DNA from: Carboxylicivirga fragile
GTDB taxonomy: Bacteria > Bacteroidota > Bacteroidia > Bacteroidales > Marinilabiliaceae
NCBI GenBank assembly: GCA_025499625.1
Contig: JAFMVD010000001.1
Location: 156,215 to 220,214 of the forward strand
Direction of reading: 5' to 3'
Length of the DNA: 64,000 nucleotides
Below the pieces are notes generated by a model. It searched no databases. It saw only the letters and a list, made by a program, of their open reading frames with translations, and was not told where the DNA came from. The translations under genes and the position numbers were made by a program. Shown in pieces: positions 53,761 through 62,579 of this stretch; the stretch's first letter is position 1; each line of letters starts with the position of its first letter.

Positions 53761-55347
53761 ATGATTGATTATAAGAATACCCTGCATATTGTTTACGGTA
53801 GTAGAACTGGTAATGCCAAAGCTGTTGCCGATTTAGCCAATAGATATGCCCTTACACTTGGTTTAAACACTGTCTTTATTGATATGCCAACCATTGATTA
53901 CAATGAGTTGGGTAAAATAAATAATTTACTCGTATGCGTTAGTACGCATGGCGAAGGTGAACCTCCTGTTCAGGCCGAGAGTTTTTACGAGTATGTGCAT
54001 CAAAGCAAGGATAAACTAAAATGTAACTATTCTGTATTAGGTTTGGGCGATAGCAGTTACCGTTATTACTGTCAAACAGGTGTGGATATTGATAAACGAT
54101 TAGAAGAATTGGGTGGCCAACGTAAATTAGAGCTTGGCAAGTGTGATATTGATTTTGAAGATGCTGCAAAACAATGGGTAAAAAAGGCTATCGATATTTT
54201 TCAGATAGATTTAAAAGCGAGTCAACGACCTTCAGATAAGTTTATTTTTGAATTGGACCTTGAGGATGGAACAGAGAACGCCTACAAGGCCGAGTTGTTG
54301 GAGAAAAGAATGCTAACAGGAGCTGACTCCACTAAAAAAGTGCTGCACCTAAGTCTTTCCTTAAAGAATAGTAATATTGATTACGAACCGGGCGATGCCA
54401 TTGGTGTATTTGGCGCCAACTCCAGATTATTTGTTGATGAGTTGTTGAATGAACTGGGTTTCGACAGAGCCTTTGCCGTAAAACAAAAAGATAATACTCG
54501 CCTATTAAAAGAGGTGCTTATTAACGATTATGAGTTAACGCTCCTCACCCCTATTGTTATTCAAAAATATGCCGATATTATTAATAACAATACATTAAAC
54601 GAGTTAGTTGCGGATAACGCAAAGCTCGACAAATATGCCGAAACCAATGATGTGCTCGACTTGGTTCGCGATTTTAAAGGTGATATTTCAGAACTTCAAT
54701 TTTTATCGATACTACGTAAATTGGCTCAACGTCTCTATTCGGCTGCATCCAGCAGAAGTAAAAATAACGATACTGTAGATATTACGGTTAAAATTATCGA
54801 AAATGAGGATAAGGGCCGAGTGCGCAATGGGGTGTGTTCTTCGTTTCTTTGGCACCGCCTTGATGTGGGCGATAAGGTACCCATTGCCCTTGAGACCATC
54901 GATAAATTTCGCTTACCTGAAGATGGTACTAAACCAATAATAATGATTGGTGCCGGAACAGGTATTGCACCATTTCGTAGTTTCTTGCAAACTCGTCAAA
55001 CTCAAACCGGGAAAAACTGGCTAATTTTTGGAGAACGAAATAAAGCCAGTGATTTCTTGTATCAGAATGATTTAAATAGCTTTATTGAGTCAGGTACTCT
55101 GACTAAGCTGAGCACTGCTTTCTCACGCGATCAGGCAGAAAAATTTTACGTTAGTGATGTATTAAAAAAAGAAGGCGAAGAATTACAAAACTGGCTTAAA
55201 GCGGGCGCTATCATATACGTTTGCGGAAGCAAGGATAAATTAGCAAAATCTGTTCGTCATACTTTAAAACAAATATTAGCCGAGGGTGGCAATAATAGTT
55301 TTAAAGCCCTAAAAATCAATAATCAATATTTGGAAGAAGTTTATTGA
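53761..55347 (+). CDS. cysJ: Diflavin reductase, sulfite reductase flavoprotein (CysJ-like)
   Basis: A 528-residue cytochrome P450-reductase-type enzyme that passes electrons from NADPH via FAD to FMN and then to a partner. Order: flavodoxin domain (about 8-150; GSRTGNA and STHGEGEPP loops, GLGDSSYRYYC), a linker and connecting domain, FAD domain with RLYSAASS, then NADP domain with GAGTGIAPFRSF and FGERNK, ending in a Tyr-containing tail (YLEEVY). The likely partner is a sulfite reductase haemoprotein, but cysI is not in the window, and other acceptors are possible. It stands alone after a 340-bp gap. Confidence 0.88.
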   Translation: MIDYKNTLHIVYGSRTGNAKAVADLANRYALTLGLNTVFIDMPTIDYNELGKINNLLVCVSTHGEGEPPVQAESFYEYVHQSKDKLKCNYSVLGLGDSSYRYYCQTGVDIDKRLEELGGQRKLELGKCDIDFEDAAKQWVKKAIDIFQIDLKASQRPSDKFIFELDLEDGTENAYKAELLEKRMLTGADSTKKVLHLSLSLKNSNIDYEPGDAIGVFGANSRLFVDELLNELGFDRAFAVKQKDNTRLLKEVLINDYELTLLTPIVIQKYADIINNNTLNELVADNAKLDKYAETNDVLDLVRDFKGDISELQFLSILRKLAQRLYSAASSRSKNNDTVDITVKIIENEDKGRVRNGVCSSFLWHRLDVGDKVPIALETIDKFRLPEDGTKPIIMIGAGTGIAPFRSFLQTRQTQTGKNWLIFGERNKASDFLYQNDLNSFIESGTLTKLSTAFSRDQAEKFYVSDVLKKEGEELQNWLKAGAIIYVCGSKDKLAKSVRHTLKQILAEGGNNSFKALKINNQYLEEVY

Positions 55348-55351
55348 TATC

Positions 55352-55397
55352 CTACCCCTAAGTCCCCTTAAGGGGACTTAGGGGGACTTAGGGGTAG
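55352..55397. repeat. GC-rich nested palindrome after cysJ
   Basis: CTACCCCTAAGTCCCC pairs with GGGGACTTAGGGGTAG as a 16-bp stem, while the inner AAGTCCCCTTAAGGGGACTT is itself a 20-nt perfect palindrome. Two alternative folds are therefore possible between convergent genes. It may act as a bidirectional terminator. Confidence 0.65.
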
Positions 55398-55424
55398 AAT
55401 ATTTGACAAGTTCATTTCGTATAT

Positions 55425-56708
55425 TTATCCATTCACCAACTCCACCTTTTCAACCGGTTTTAACTGATCAATCCAGGTGGCTTCTTCATCGTAATGCATC
55501 AAAAATGGTTTATACGATTGTTTGTAATCGCGATGACGAATGTATTGTATGTTGAAATATTTTTCACCGTTTAAGGGATTTTCCTGAACACCTAGTATTT
55601 GCGCTTTTCCCATAGCTGCCGACATAGATGGCGCTGTAACCGTTTTAGCTAAACTAGAGGTCTTACGAATAGCTTTTGTATAAATATCATAGGCTTTTGC
55701 CAATGGCACCTGAAAGTATTGATATGGCCCTGTCTCTCGTTCGATAAACATGTAATATGGTATCATGCCCATACTTACCTGCTTGTCCCACATCTCAGCC
55801 CAAATATCGGCCGATGCATTAATGTTGTTGAGCAATGGTGATTGCGTTCGTATCTCCGCCCCTGTTGCTCGTATATTTTTCACCGCTTGTCGTACAGCAT
55901 CCGTCTCCATTTCCTGATAATGGTTGAAATGTGCCATTATTGACAAGTGTAAACCTCCGTCAACAATTCGCTTGAAGAGATCCAACATCTCCTGTGCTTC
56001 GTCATTATACTCTGGTAAAAACACAAAAGGCCACCATGTTAATGATTTGGTACCAAAACGAATGGTTTTTAAGTTCGGAATATCAGCCTCAAATATTTTA
56101 TCGATGTACTTACTTATTGTACGCGGACTCATAATCATTGGATCGCCACCAGTAAATAGCAACTCGTGCAGGTGCTCATGTTGCTTGAAATAATCGCATA
56201 CACGATCAATTTCTTTCATCGAAAACTGCAAGTCAAGATCTTTCACAAATTGTGGCCACCTAAAACAAAAAGTACAATTGGCATGACATGTTTGTCCCTG
56301 TGTTGGAAAAAACAAAGCTATGTCGCGATATTTGTGTTGTACGCCTGGTAAGGGTTCACCATTAAGCGAAGGAATATTAGACTCTTGCTGTGCAGGATGA
56401 GGATTCAAACTCAAACGAATCTTATTCGCTATTTTTGTTATCTCATTTTCAGGCAAACCCGTTTCAACCGCTTCTTTAATCTCATTATAATCTTCCTGCT
56501 TAAGCATATGCTTATTCGGAAAAGTTAGTATATAACATGGGTCAGTTTCATAATTGGCCCAATCAATTAAATAATCAATTACATAATTATTGGCTTTAAA
56601 TGGAAGTACCCTCGAAACAATTTCTATTTCATGCTTCACCTCCTCGGGAAGCATCTTCATATATTCTATCTGTCTAAAGTTCTTTACGTTGTAACTTACT
56701 ATTTTCAT
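55425..56708 (-). CDS. KamA-like radical SAM / PLP aminomutase-family protein
   Basis: A 427-residue protein with the radical-SAM cluster motif CHANCTFC (Cys141, Cys145, Cys148) followed by FRWPQF, then ELLFTGGDPMIMSP, KTIRFGTKSL and AHFNHYQE as in lysine 2,3-aminomutase relatives (LFTGGDPL and HxNHPxE in true KamA). The Cys motif context differs from the classical CSMYCRHCTRRR. It is therefore placed in the KamA superfamily but the substrate amino acid is uncertain. No lysine-fermentation genes are adjacent. It is convergent with cysJ and divergent from a lipoprotein gene. Confidence 0.82.
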   Translation of the reverse strand: MKIVSYNVKNFRQIEYMKMLPEEVKHEIEIVSRVLPFKANNYVIDYLIDWANYETDPCYILTFPNKHMLKQEDYNEIKEAVETGLPENEITKIANKIRLSLNPHPAQQESNIPSLNGEPLPGVQHKYRDIALFFPTQGQTCHANCTFCFRWPQFVKDLDLQFSMKEIDRVCDYFKQHEHLHELLFTGGDPMIMSPRTISKYIDKIFEADIPNLKTIRFGTKSLTWWPFVFLPEYNDEAQEMLDLFKRIVDGGLHLSIMAHFNHYQEMETDAVRQAVKNIRATGAEIRTQSPLLNNINASADIWAEMWDKQVSMGMIPYYMFIERETGPYQYFQVPLAKAYDIYTKAIRKTSSLAKTVTAPSMSAAMGKAQILGVQENPLNGEKYFNIQYIRHRDYKQSYKPFLMHYDEEATWIDQLKPVEKVELVNG

Positions 56709-57021
56709 TCTAAAAATTTGTGTTTATTCCCTATACAATAGAAACAGTGGTTTGCTTTATTTGTTGAGTAAGGCTACAATAATTATCTCATTTATACGCC
56801 AAATCCAGTCCTTATTAATATCAAGAATGCTCTACTTTTATTTTTACGCATTATTTTTATCATAAGAATAGATACTATTAGACTGAATTTACTGACATTT
56901 AGCGATCCTCAAAGTTTTATTTACTAAAACATTGCAAAATTTAGAGTACTATGTTTATTTTACAACATTATATTAATAGGTACTAATTATATACGATATC
57001 AAACCTTATTTTAATTAAATT
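56709..57021. other. 313-bp divergent intergenic region
   Basis: Very AT-rich sequence between the KamA-like gene and a lipoprotein gene. I see no repeat, RNA or clean TAnnTTTG box. It must hold both promoters. Confidence 0.4.
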
Positions 57022-57543
57022 ATGAAGAATCAAAAATTCAGTTTACTATTTTTTACAATCGGCCTTTTATTATTTACATTGACCAGCTGCGAAAAGAATG
57101 ATGAAGCAAATCCTATTACAGCCTCAATTGTAGGCGAGTGGAAGAAAGTTGATATTGACATTCAAACGCATGTAAATGGAATGAATATTATTGATTTCTA
57201 TACGACTTATGGTGGACTTACCAAAGAAGAAGCCGAAGACGCACTTGAAATTCTATTGGGAACTATGGATTTTCCATTAAATTTAATATTAAGAGAAGAC
57301 GATACTTATAATGCCTCAATGCAGCTCATAGCGCCGTATGACGGAAGGTATGTATTAGACGTTAATAATCGAACACTTACCTTAGATTCAGGAAAAGAAT
57401 ATGAATCGATTTTTGAGGTATTATTACTAAATGAAACTGATATGATATTAAAGCATGTTGAAACCAGTAATTTAGATGATAGTTTTCCTGAAATGGGGAA
57501 AAAGGTAGTTACTATGACTATTGATTTAAAACGTGTGCAGTAA
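57022..57543 (+). CDS. Lipocalin-like lipoprotein of unknown function
   Basis: A 173-residue lipoprotein (lipidation Cys23, TLTSCEKND). The mature part begins SIVGEWKKVDIDIQT, a Gly-x-Trp start of a small barrel typical of Bacteroidota lipocalin-like lipoproteins, then a helical insertion (TKEEAEDALEILLG) and strands with ILREDDTYNA and DGRYVLDVNNRTLTL. No enzymatic motif is visible. Isolated transcription unit with its own strong terminator. Confidence 0.7.
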   Translation: MKNQKFSLLFFTIGLLLFTLTSCEKNDEANPITASIVGEWKKVDIDIQTHVNGMNIIDFYTTYGGLTKEEAEDALEILLGTMDFPLNLILREDDTYNASMQLIAPYDGRYVLDVNNRTLTLDSGKEYESIFEVLLLNETDMILKHVETSNLDDSFPEMGKKVVTMTIDLKRVQ

Positions 57544-57574
57544 TTTCGTTCAAAAAATTAGCATAATAAGATTT

Positions 57575-57612
57575 AAAAAGCACCATCTTGTTCTGATAAA
57601 TGGTGCTTTTTC
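57575..57612. terminator. Terminator after the lipocalin-like gene
   Basis: AAAAAGCACCAT pairs perfectly with ATGGTGCTTTTT around a 13-nt loop; suitable for both convergent genes. Confidence 0.85.
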
Positions 57613-57632
57613 TTTCTGTTCATTTTATCATT

Positions 57633-58127
57633 CTAAAGAGTTTTTAAAAAAGCCTCCTTACCCGGATAATTGAATTTACGGCGAGCCACAGCAGGAGGAA
57701 ATAAAAAATAAACTACTTCGGCACTCGAACACAGCTCACCTTTGGAGTTTTTAACTTCCACGTACATAGTAGCCGTCTTTCCATCATTTACTTTCACCTC
57801 CGACTCGATTCTAACATCACCATGACTTAAGAATAAGGATTTATGATAATCCACAGTCATCTTTTGAGTTACGCCAGCCGTATCCAATAAAGCATAAACT
57901 GTCCAACTGGCAATTTCATCCATTATGGTTGATTGAATACCGCCATGAACCACATTATGATAGCCTTCAAAGGTTTTAGTTGGAGTCCACTCTGCATAAA
58001 CCTTACTACCGTCGGTATAAAACTCCATTAATAAACCTGCCTTATTATCTGGAGAACAGCCAAAACAATGGTATTCATCTCCTTTTGCTGCGATGAAAGG
58101 GTTATTGATTTTTGTGAGATTTTCCAT
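57633..58127 (-). CDS. PaaI-type hotdog thioesterase
   Basis: A 164-residue cytoplasmic hotdog-fold protein. The active-site segment VVHGGIQSTIMDEIASW matches the PaaI/4HBT pattern HGGxxxxxxDxxxxW, and the second strand set has MTVDYHKSLFLSHGDVRIESEV. Members hydrolyse acyl-CoA or aryl-CoA thioesters. An N-terminal CFGCSPDN motif is common in a subgroup. The natural substrate is unknown. It ends near a shared terminator and starts 17 bp after the FKBP gene on the same strand, so the two may form an operon. Confidence 0.85.
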   Translation of the reverse strand: MENLTKINNPFIAAKGDEYHCFGCSPDNKAGLLMEFYTDGSKVYAEWTPTKTFEGYHNVVHGGIQSTIMDEIASWTVYALLDTAGVTQKMTVDYHKSLFLSHGDVRIESEVKVNDGKTATMYVEVKNSKGELCSSAEVVYFLFPPAVARRKFNYPGKEAFLKTL

Positions 58128-58144
58128 TTAAATGTTTTTGTAGT

Positions 58145-58624
58145 CTAATTGTTCTCGTCCGAATGCTCGCTGTTCGTGGTACTTGGCAACTCAACCTTCA
58201 CCACTTTAAATTGATCATATACCAAAGTAGCATAAGGCGGAATAACATCTCCTGCACCTTTTGCACCATAGGCCAATGAATCAGGTAAAACTGCAATAAT
58301 CTCATCGCCTTGTCGCAAATAAGAAACTACTTCGGTGAAGCCTTTAATTAGGCGTGTTGAATCAGCTGTAAAGGAAAAAAGTGAATCAGGCTCCTCAAAG
58401 CTATTCCACACAACTGAATCGCCAACTTTTAGGCTTAACAAAGTACCAACCTTAGCTCCGGATACAACCTTAGGCCCATCCCCCTTTTTCAAATATAAAT
58501 ACTTTAAACCACTAGCTGTTTGAATGGTGTCACCTAAATCTGAACTTCCCTCCGCTCCTTGTTTAAACTGGCATGACGTAGCGAATAGAGAAAGACATAC
58601 AGCAATCATTAGTGTAACTTTCAT
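58145..58624 (-). CDS. FKBP-type peptidyl-prolyl isomerase lipoprotein
   Basis: A 159-residue lipoprotein (Cys18, LFATSCQFKQ) with one FKBP domain: TASGLKYLYLKKGDGPKV, the flap region and GFTEVVSYLRQGDEIIAVLP, then LAYGAKGAGDVIPPYATLVY. The AYG...IPP(Y)(A)xL motif is the conserved end of the prolyl-isomerase pocket. It should speed proline-limited folding in the periplasm or at the outer membrane. The tail is Ser/Glu-rich. It is the upstream partner of the thioesterase gene. Confidence 0.88.
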   Translation of the reverse strand: MKVTLMIAVCLSLFATSCQFKQGAEGSSDLGDTIQTASGLKYLYLKKGDGPKVVSGAKVGTLLSLKVGDSVVWNSFEEPDSLFSFTADSTRLIKGFTEVVSYLRQGDEIIAVLPDSLAYGAKGAGDVIPPYATLVYDQFKVVKVELPSTTNSEHSDENN

Positions 58625-58850
58625 AGAAATGTAATTTTAGTTTTTCTAAACCGAAAGTAGGACTAATAATGATCTTGTAAAAATTAAAGTTTAAATAATT
58701 ATAGAAACAAATTTATTGCAGAAACCTTTTGGTGTATTCACTTATCGTTTTATGAAGAATCCCACACTCATAGATATGTATTGATTTTAAGCTTATTATT
58801 GTATTTTTATAGAATTAAAGACGGACTTCTTTTATTCAATCCTTATCAAT

Positions 58851-60455
58851 ATGCATTTAAATTCGTTCATATTATTCATTATCGGGCTTACAATAACTTT
58901 CAATGTTTTTGGACAATCAGTTCCATCAAAATTTAATAATCCAATATTATCGGGATATCATCCAGATCCTTCAATATGTAGGGTGAATGATGACTATTAC
59001 TTGGTCAACTCTTCGTTTGTTTGGTATCCGGGTCTACCAATCTATCACAGTAAGGATTTAGTTAATTGGAAATTAATCGCCAATGCTATTGATCGTCCTG
59101 ACATGGTAAGTTTTGACGGGCTACCAGATAAGTTAGGTCTGTTTGCACCTACAATTCGTCATCACGATGGTAAGTTTTACATCATTAATACCTGTGTAGC
59201 TTGCAAAATGAACTTTTATATTACAGCGACTAATCCTGCTGGTCCATGGTCCGATCCCATTTGGTTACCTGATGCACCTGGAATTGATCCGTCTCTTTTT
59301 TGGGATGATGATGAAAAGTGTTATTATACAGGCATGACAGATGTTGAGAAAGAAGATTGGCCAACACAAAAAGTAGTGTATAATCAAGAATTAGATTTAG
59401 AACAGAATAAGCTGGTTGGTGAACGTCACTATTTGACCTATGGTCATGCTAACAATGCTTCATATACTGAAGGTCCTCACCTTTATAAAATTAATGGTAA
59501 GTATTTATTATTGGTGTCAGAAGGTGGTACCGGAATGTACCATGCCCTGTCCGTTCATCATTCCGATTCGATCAACGGACCCTACATTAGCGATTATATC
59601 AATCCGGTATTAAGCCATCGTCACTTGGGAGAAGATTACCCTCTACATGCAATAGGACATGGCGATCTGATTGAAACACAAAAAGGTGAATGGTGGTGCG
59701 TAATGTTGGGGAAACGACGTATTGATCAGGTAACAACACTTGCCAGAGAGACATTTCTTGCCAAAGTCGAGTTTGAAGGCCATACGCCAATTTTTAATCC
59801 AGGCCAAGGTAAAGTTCTTTTGGAGCAAGACAGACCTAACTTACCATGGACACCAATAAGAAAGGAATCGGATAAAGATCAATTTAATAACGATCAATTA
59901 GATATGGAATGGTGCACCATTCGTACAACAAAAGATTCATTTTATAGCTTAAAAGACGGAAATCTAAAGCTGAACTTACGAAAGCAAGTTATGGATAGTC
60001 TCGTTAATTCATCGTTACTTCTTAAGCGTATCAAACATCACAAATTTGAAGCGAATACCAAAATGAGTTTCGATACCAATAAGAGCAATGAAATAGCAGG
60101 CTTAACAATTTATCGAACCAACGAAAATTATTATCAACTAATAAAAAGTAAAAATTCCCTTATCCTCATTAAATCCTTCAAAGGTAAACAGTCAGAGATA
60201 GCGCGCATACCCTATAAAAATAAAGAAGTATACCTTCATGTTGAAGCAAACGATCTTGAAGTACAATTTAGCTATGGAAGATCTGAACATTCATTAAACC
60301 CAATCGGATCAAAGCAAAGTATGCTTGTGATTGCCGATGATCAAGGCAATGCACAATTTAACGGACCAGGCATAGGTGTTTATGCAAGCAGTAATGGTAT
60401 GCAATCGAAAAACAGCGCTTTATTTGATTGGTTTTACTACAAGGGTAAAAATTAA
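58851..60455 (+). CDS. Exported GH43 glycoside hydrolase (beta-xylosidase/arabinofuranosidase type)
   Basis: A 534-residue exported enzyme with signal peptide (ending VFGQS). The five-bladed propeller carries the GH43 triad: general base Asp39 in YHPDPSICR, pKa-modulating Asp146 in GIDPSLFWDD and general acid Glu207 in YTEGPHLYK. The C-terminal 190 residues are the beta-sandwich (beta-xylosidase C-terminal concanavalin-like) domain. It probably releases xylose or arabinose from plant or algal oligosaccharides in the periplasm. No SusCD pair is beside it, so it is a stand-alone scavenging enzyme here. Confidence 0.9.
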   Translation: MHLNSFILFIIGLTITFNVFGQSVPSKFNNPILSGYHPDPSICRVNDDYYLVNSSFVWYPGLPIYHSKDLVNWKLIANAIDRPDMVSFDGLPDKLGLFAPTIRHHDGKFYIINTCVACKMNFYITATNPAGPWSDPIWLPDAPGIDPSLFWDDDEKCYYTGMTDVEKEDWPTQKVVYNQELDLEQNKLVGERHYLTYGHANNASYTEGPHLYKINGKYLLLVSEGGTGMYHALSVHHSDSINGPYISDYINPVLSHRHLGEDYPLHAIGHGDLIETQKGEWWCVMLGKRRIDQVTTLARETFLAKVEFEGHTPIFNPGQGKVLLEQDRPNLPWTPIRKESDKDQFNNDQLDMEWCTIRTTKDSFYSLKDGNLKLNLRKQVMDSLVNSSLLLKRIKHHKFEANTKMSFDTNKSNEIAGLTIYRTNENYYQLIKSKNSLILIKSFKGKQSEIARIPYKNKEVYLHVEANDLEVQFSYGRSEHSLNPIGSKQSMLVIADDQGNAQFNGPGIGVYASSNGMQSKNSALFDWFYYKGKN

Positions 60456-60464
60456 TGGATGAAA

Positions 60465-61025
60465 CTAAATTTCATCAATAATTCCCTTAATATCCTTTAT
60501 CTCATTACTTGCTTGTTTTACCAACAAATATGTTGCAACTGGAATGGCCACTATCAAAAACACAATAATGTAAATATAAAACCAATGAGGTAAGGTCGCT
60601 TTAAATGTAGGCAGCATAATAACAAAACCAGCGATGTAAGATACAACTGAAACAATTGTTACAACAGAGACCTGGTTTTTTCGAAACTTATAAAACGACT
60701 TGATCTTGTTTCGGTAAACTTCGCTAAGCTCATCTATATCTATGTTTTTTAATCGATTGTAACTATAAGCTTCCACGGTAACACGTACAAAAATTGAAGA
60801 AAACATAATGGCCAAACCTGTACTTACCATATTGCCCAAAGGTGTAACAATCCATAAACCAGCAATTATAGCAGTAAGTGTAACTAACACCAGAATAGTA
60901 GCCATTTGCTTTCGCGACGATTTCTTTTTCTGTTCGAGCGCTTTATTAATTATTTCCTCTACGCTAGAAGCGGGACTTTTTTGCTGTTGCTGCCAGAGAT
61001 TTTGTATATCGTTAAACTCGTTCAT
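60465..61025 (-). CDS. Membrane protein, putative anti-sigma partner
   Basis: A 186-residue protein with an N-terminal cytoplasmic part (FNDIQNLWQQQQKSPASSVEEI, about 45 residues) and four transmembrane segments (near 42-60, 62-82, 120-140, 147-167). It overlaps the ECF sigma gene by 14 bp, the arrangement of a sigma/anti-sigma pair. The N-terminal NLWQQQ pattern is seen in Bacteroidota membrane proteins that follow ECF factors. No zinc-binding anti-sigma motif is present, so control of the sigma factor is an inference from position. Confidence 0.7.
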   Translation of the reverse strand: MNEFNDIQNLWQQQQKSPASSVEEIINKALEQKKKSSRKQMATILVLVTLTAIIAGLWIVTPLGNMVSTGLAIMFSSIFVRVTVEAYSYNRLKNIDIDELSEVYRNKIKSFYKFRKNQVSVVTIVSVVSYIAGFVIMLPTFKATLPHWFYIYIIVFLIVAIPVATYLLVKQASNEIKDIKGIIDEI

Positions 61026-61506
61026 TTTCTAGTAGTTTTTTTAGTTTGTCTCTTGTTCGATGTATCCGTACTCGTAGGTTAGCCCTCGACAAGCCAAGGA
61101 TTTCAGCCACCTCCTCGTTCTCTATGCCCTCAAGAAGTAATAACATCAGGTTTTTCTCCTCAAGCTTCATATAATCCAAGGCTCTGTAAACTTTAGCAAG
61201 CATTTCTTGTGCGTCTTTCGATTCTTCCGGTGAATAGCTTATCTCCGGCAAAGTATCTGCTGGTATTGCTTGCTTACGTTTATCCTTTAAGCGTTTCATA
61301 CAGGTATTAAAGGCTATCCTATAAATCCAGGCTGAAATTGCTTTCGGATCTTTTAGGGTATCAAACTTGTTCCAAACACATATAAACACTTCTTGAGCTG
61401 CATCCTTAGCCCATTCATCTCTGCCCGAAGCATGCGCAGCACACAAACGGAAAACCTTTGGATAAAATTCGCTATATATCTTTTCAAATTCTAATTGACC
61501 AGGCAT
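61012..61506 (-). CDS. ECF RNA polymerase sigma factor
   Basis: A 164-residue sigma factor with region 2 (FEKIYSEFYPKVFRLCAAH, then AAQEVFICVWNKFDTL and AISAWIYRIAFNTCMKRLKD) and region 4 (YMKLEEKNLMLLLLEGIENE with HTH EVAEILGLSRANLRVRIHR). It differs from the two SusCD-type sigma factors in lacking a FecR neighbour and instead shares an operon with a hydrolase (2 bp upstream) and a membrane protein (overlapping downstream). Confidence 0.9.
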   Translation of the reverse strand: MPGQLEFEKIYSEFYPKVFRLCAAHASGRDEWAKDAAQEVFICVWNKFDTLKDPKAISAWIYRIAFNTCMKRLKDKRKQAIPADTLPEISYSPEESKDAQEMLAKVYRALDYMKLEEKNLMLLLLEGIENEEVAEILGLSRANLRVRIHRTRDKLKKLLENERV

Positions 61507-61508
61507 GC

Positions 61509-62351
61509 TTACTTTAAAAATGATTTAACTTGGGATATAAGCCATTCTTCTTGATCAAACATAATAAAATGACCTGAATTTTCGACATAAGCCATCGTTT
61601 TATCCGATAATTCCGCGTATTGATCTTCCATTATCTGTTGTGTTTGTTCCATACTCATTGGCACAGCAGCTAAAACAAGAGCAGGTACCGTTATTTTTGA
61701 AAGTTCTTTTCTGATATCCACCTTTAAAATATCGGTATATCCATGAACATAAGTCTTACGATCGGCCTCTTGCATCCAATCTGCAATAAGCGTTTTCTTT
61801 TCCTCATTTTTAGTCATAAATGAAGCCATTTGTATAGCCATCCCACTAAATTGTTCGTCATTCATGGCTAATATGCTCTTACTATAAGGCGAATCTGAAC
61901 TAATGTTCTCAAGTGGTACACCAGGCATCATAACCGCTGCCATAGCTGATAATGCATCCACCAAAATGAGCCTTGAGCAAATATCACTGTTATTAATTGC
62001 TAGCTGCATAGCAAACAAACCTCCCACACTATGGCCTATAATAATTGGTTTCTCTTCAAAATTGTTACTTATGTATTTTTCGAGAAGATCAGTCACTGTT
62101 TGATACCACATTGTATCAGGAGCGGCTACACCATTAAAGCCTGGGTATGTAATTAAATGACATTCATGCTCATTTGCAAGTGGTGTTACAATATCAGTCC
62201 AAACCTCTCCCGGGCAAGTATAACCAGGGAGAAATACAATGGGACTTCCTTTTCCTATAATTTCAACTTTGATATCCAGCTCTTGAGCGAATAATTGTAC
62301 AGATGCTAAAATAAATAAACAACTTAGGGTAATTTTGGTAATCGTTTTCAT
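61509..62351 (-). CDS. Exported alpha/beta hydrolase
   Basis: A 280-residue hydrolase with a signal peptide (ending LFAQE). The alpha/beta fold shows FLPGYTCPGEVW (oxyanion region), the nucleophile elbow GHSVGG (Ser108), an acidic residue region after the lid and the catalytic His in ENSGHFIMFDQ. It is most like small proline-iminopeptidase/esterase relatives; the substrate is unknown. It is the first gene of an operon with the ECF sigma factor, only 2 bp away, so its expression is probably tied to the same signal. Confidence 0.85.
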   Translation of the reverse strand: MKTITKITLSCLFILASVQLFAQELDIKVEIIGKGSPIVFLPGYTCPGEVWTDIVTPLANEHECHLITYPGFNGVAAPDTMWYQTVTDLLEKYISNNFEEKPIIIGHSVGGLFAMQLAINNSDICSRLILVDALSAMAAVMMPGVPLENISSDSPYSKSILAMNDEQFSGMAIQMASFMTKNEEKKTLIADWMQEADRKTYVHGYTDILKVDIRKELSKITVPALVLAAVPMSMEQTQQIMEDQYAELSDKTMAYVENSGHFIMFDQEEWLISQVKSFLK

Positions 62352-62579
62352 TTTTCTAAAGTTTAATGATTCTTATTACCCTAAGGATTCCAAATTTGAA
62401 TAAGCGTTACAAAAAAAATGAACTTTTTTTATAATCTGGTTAAAAAGCAATGCAAAGCTCATAACATTACACTCTCACAATCACACCTATCTATCACATA
62501 TTGTCACCATTAAACTATTAAGTAGCTTTTGTGGTCATCCACAGCAATATTACTTCAAAATTATTAATGCGAATTCGAA

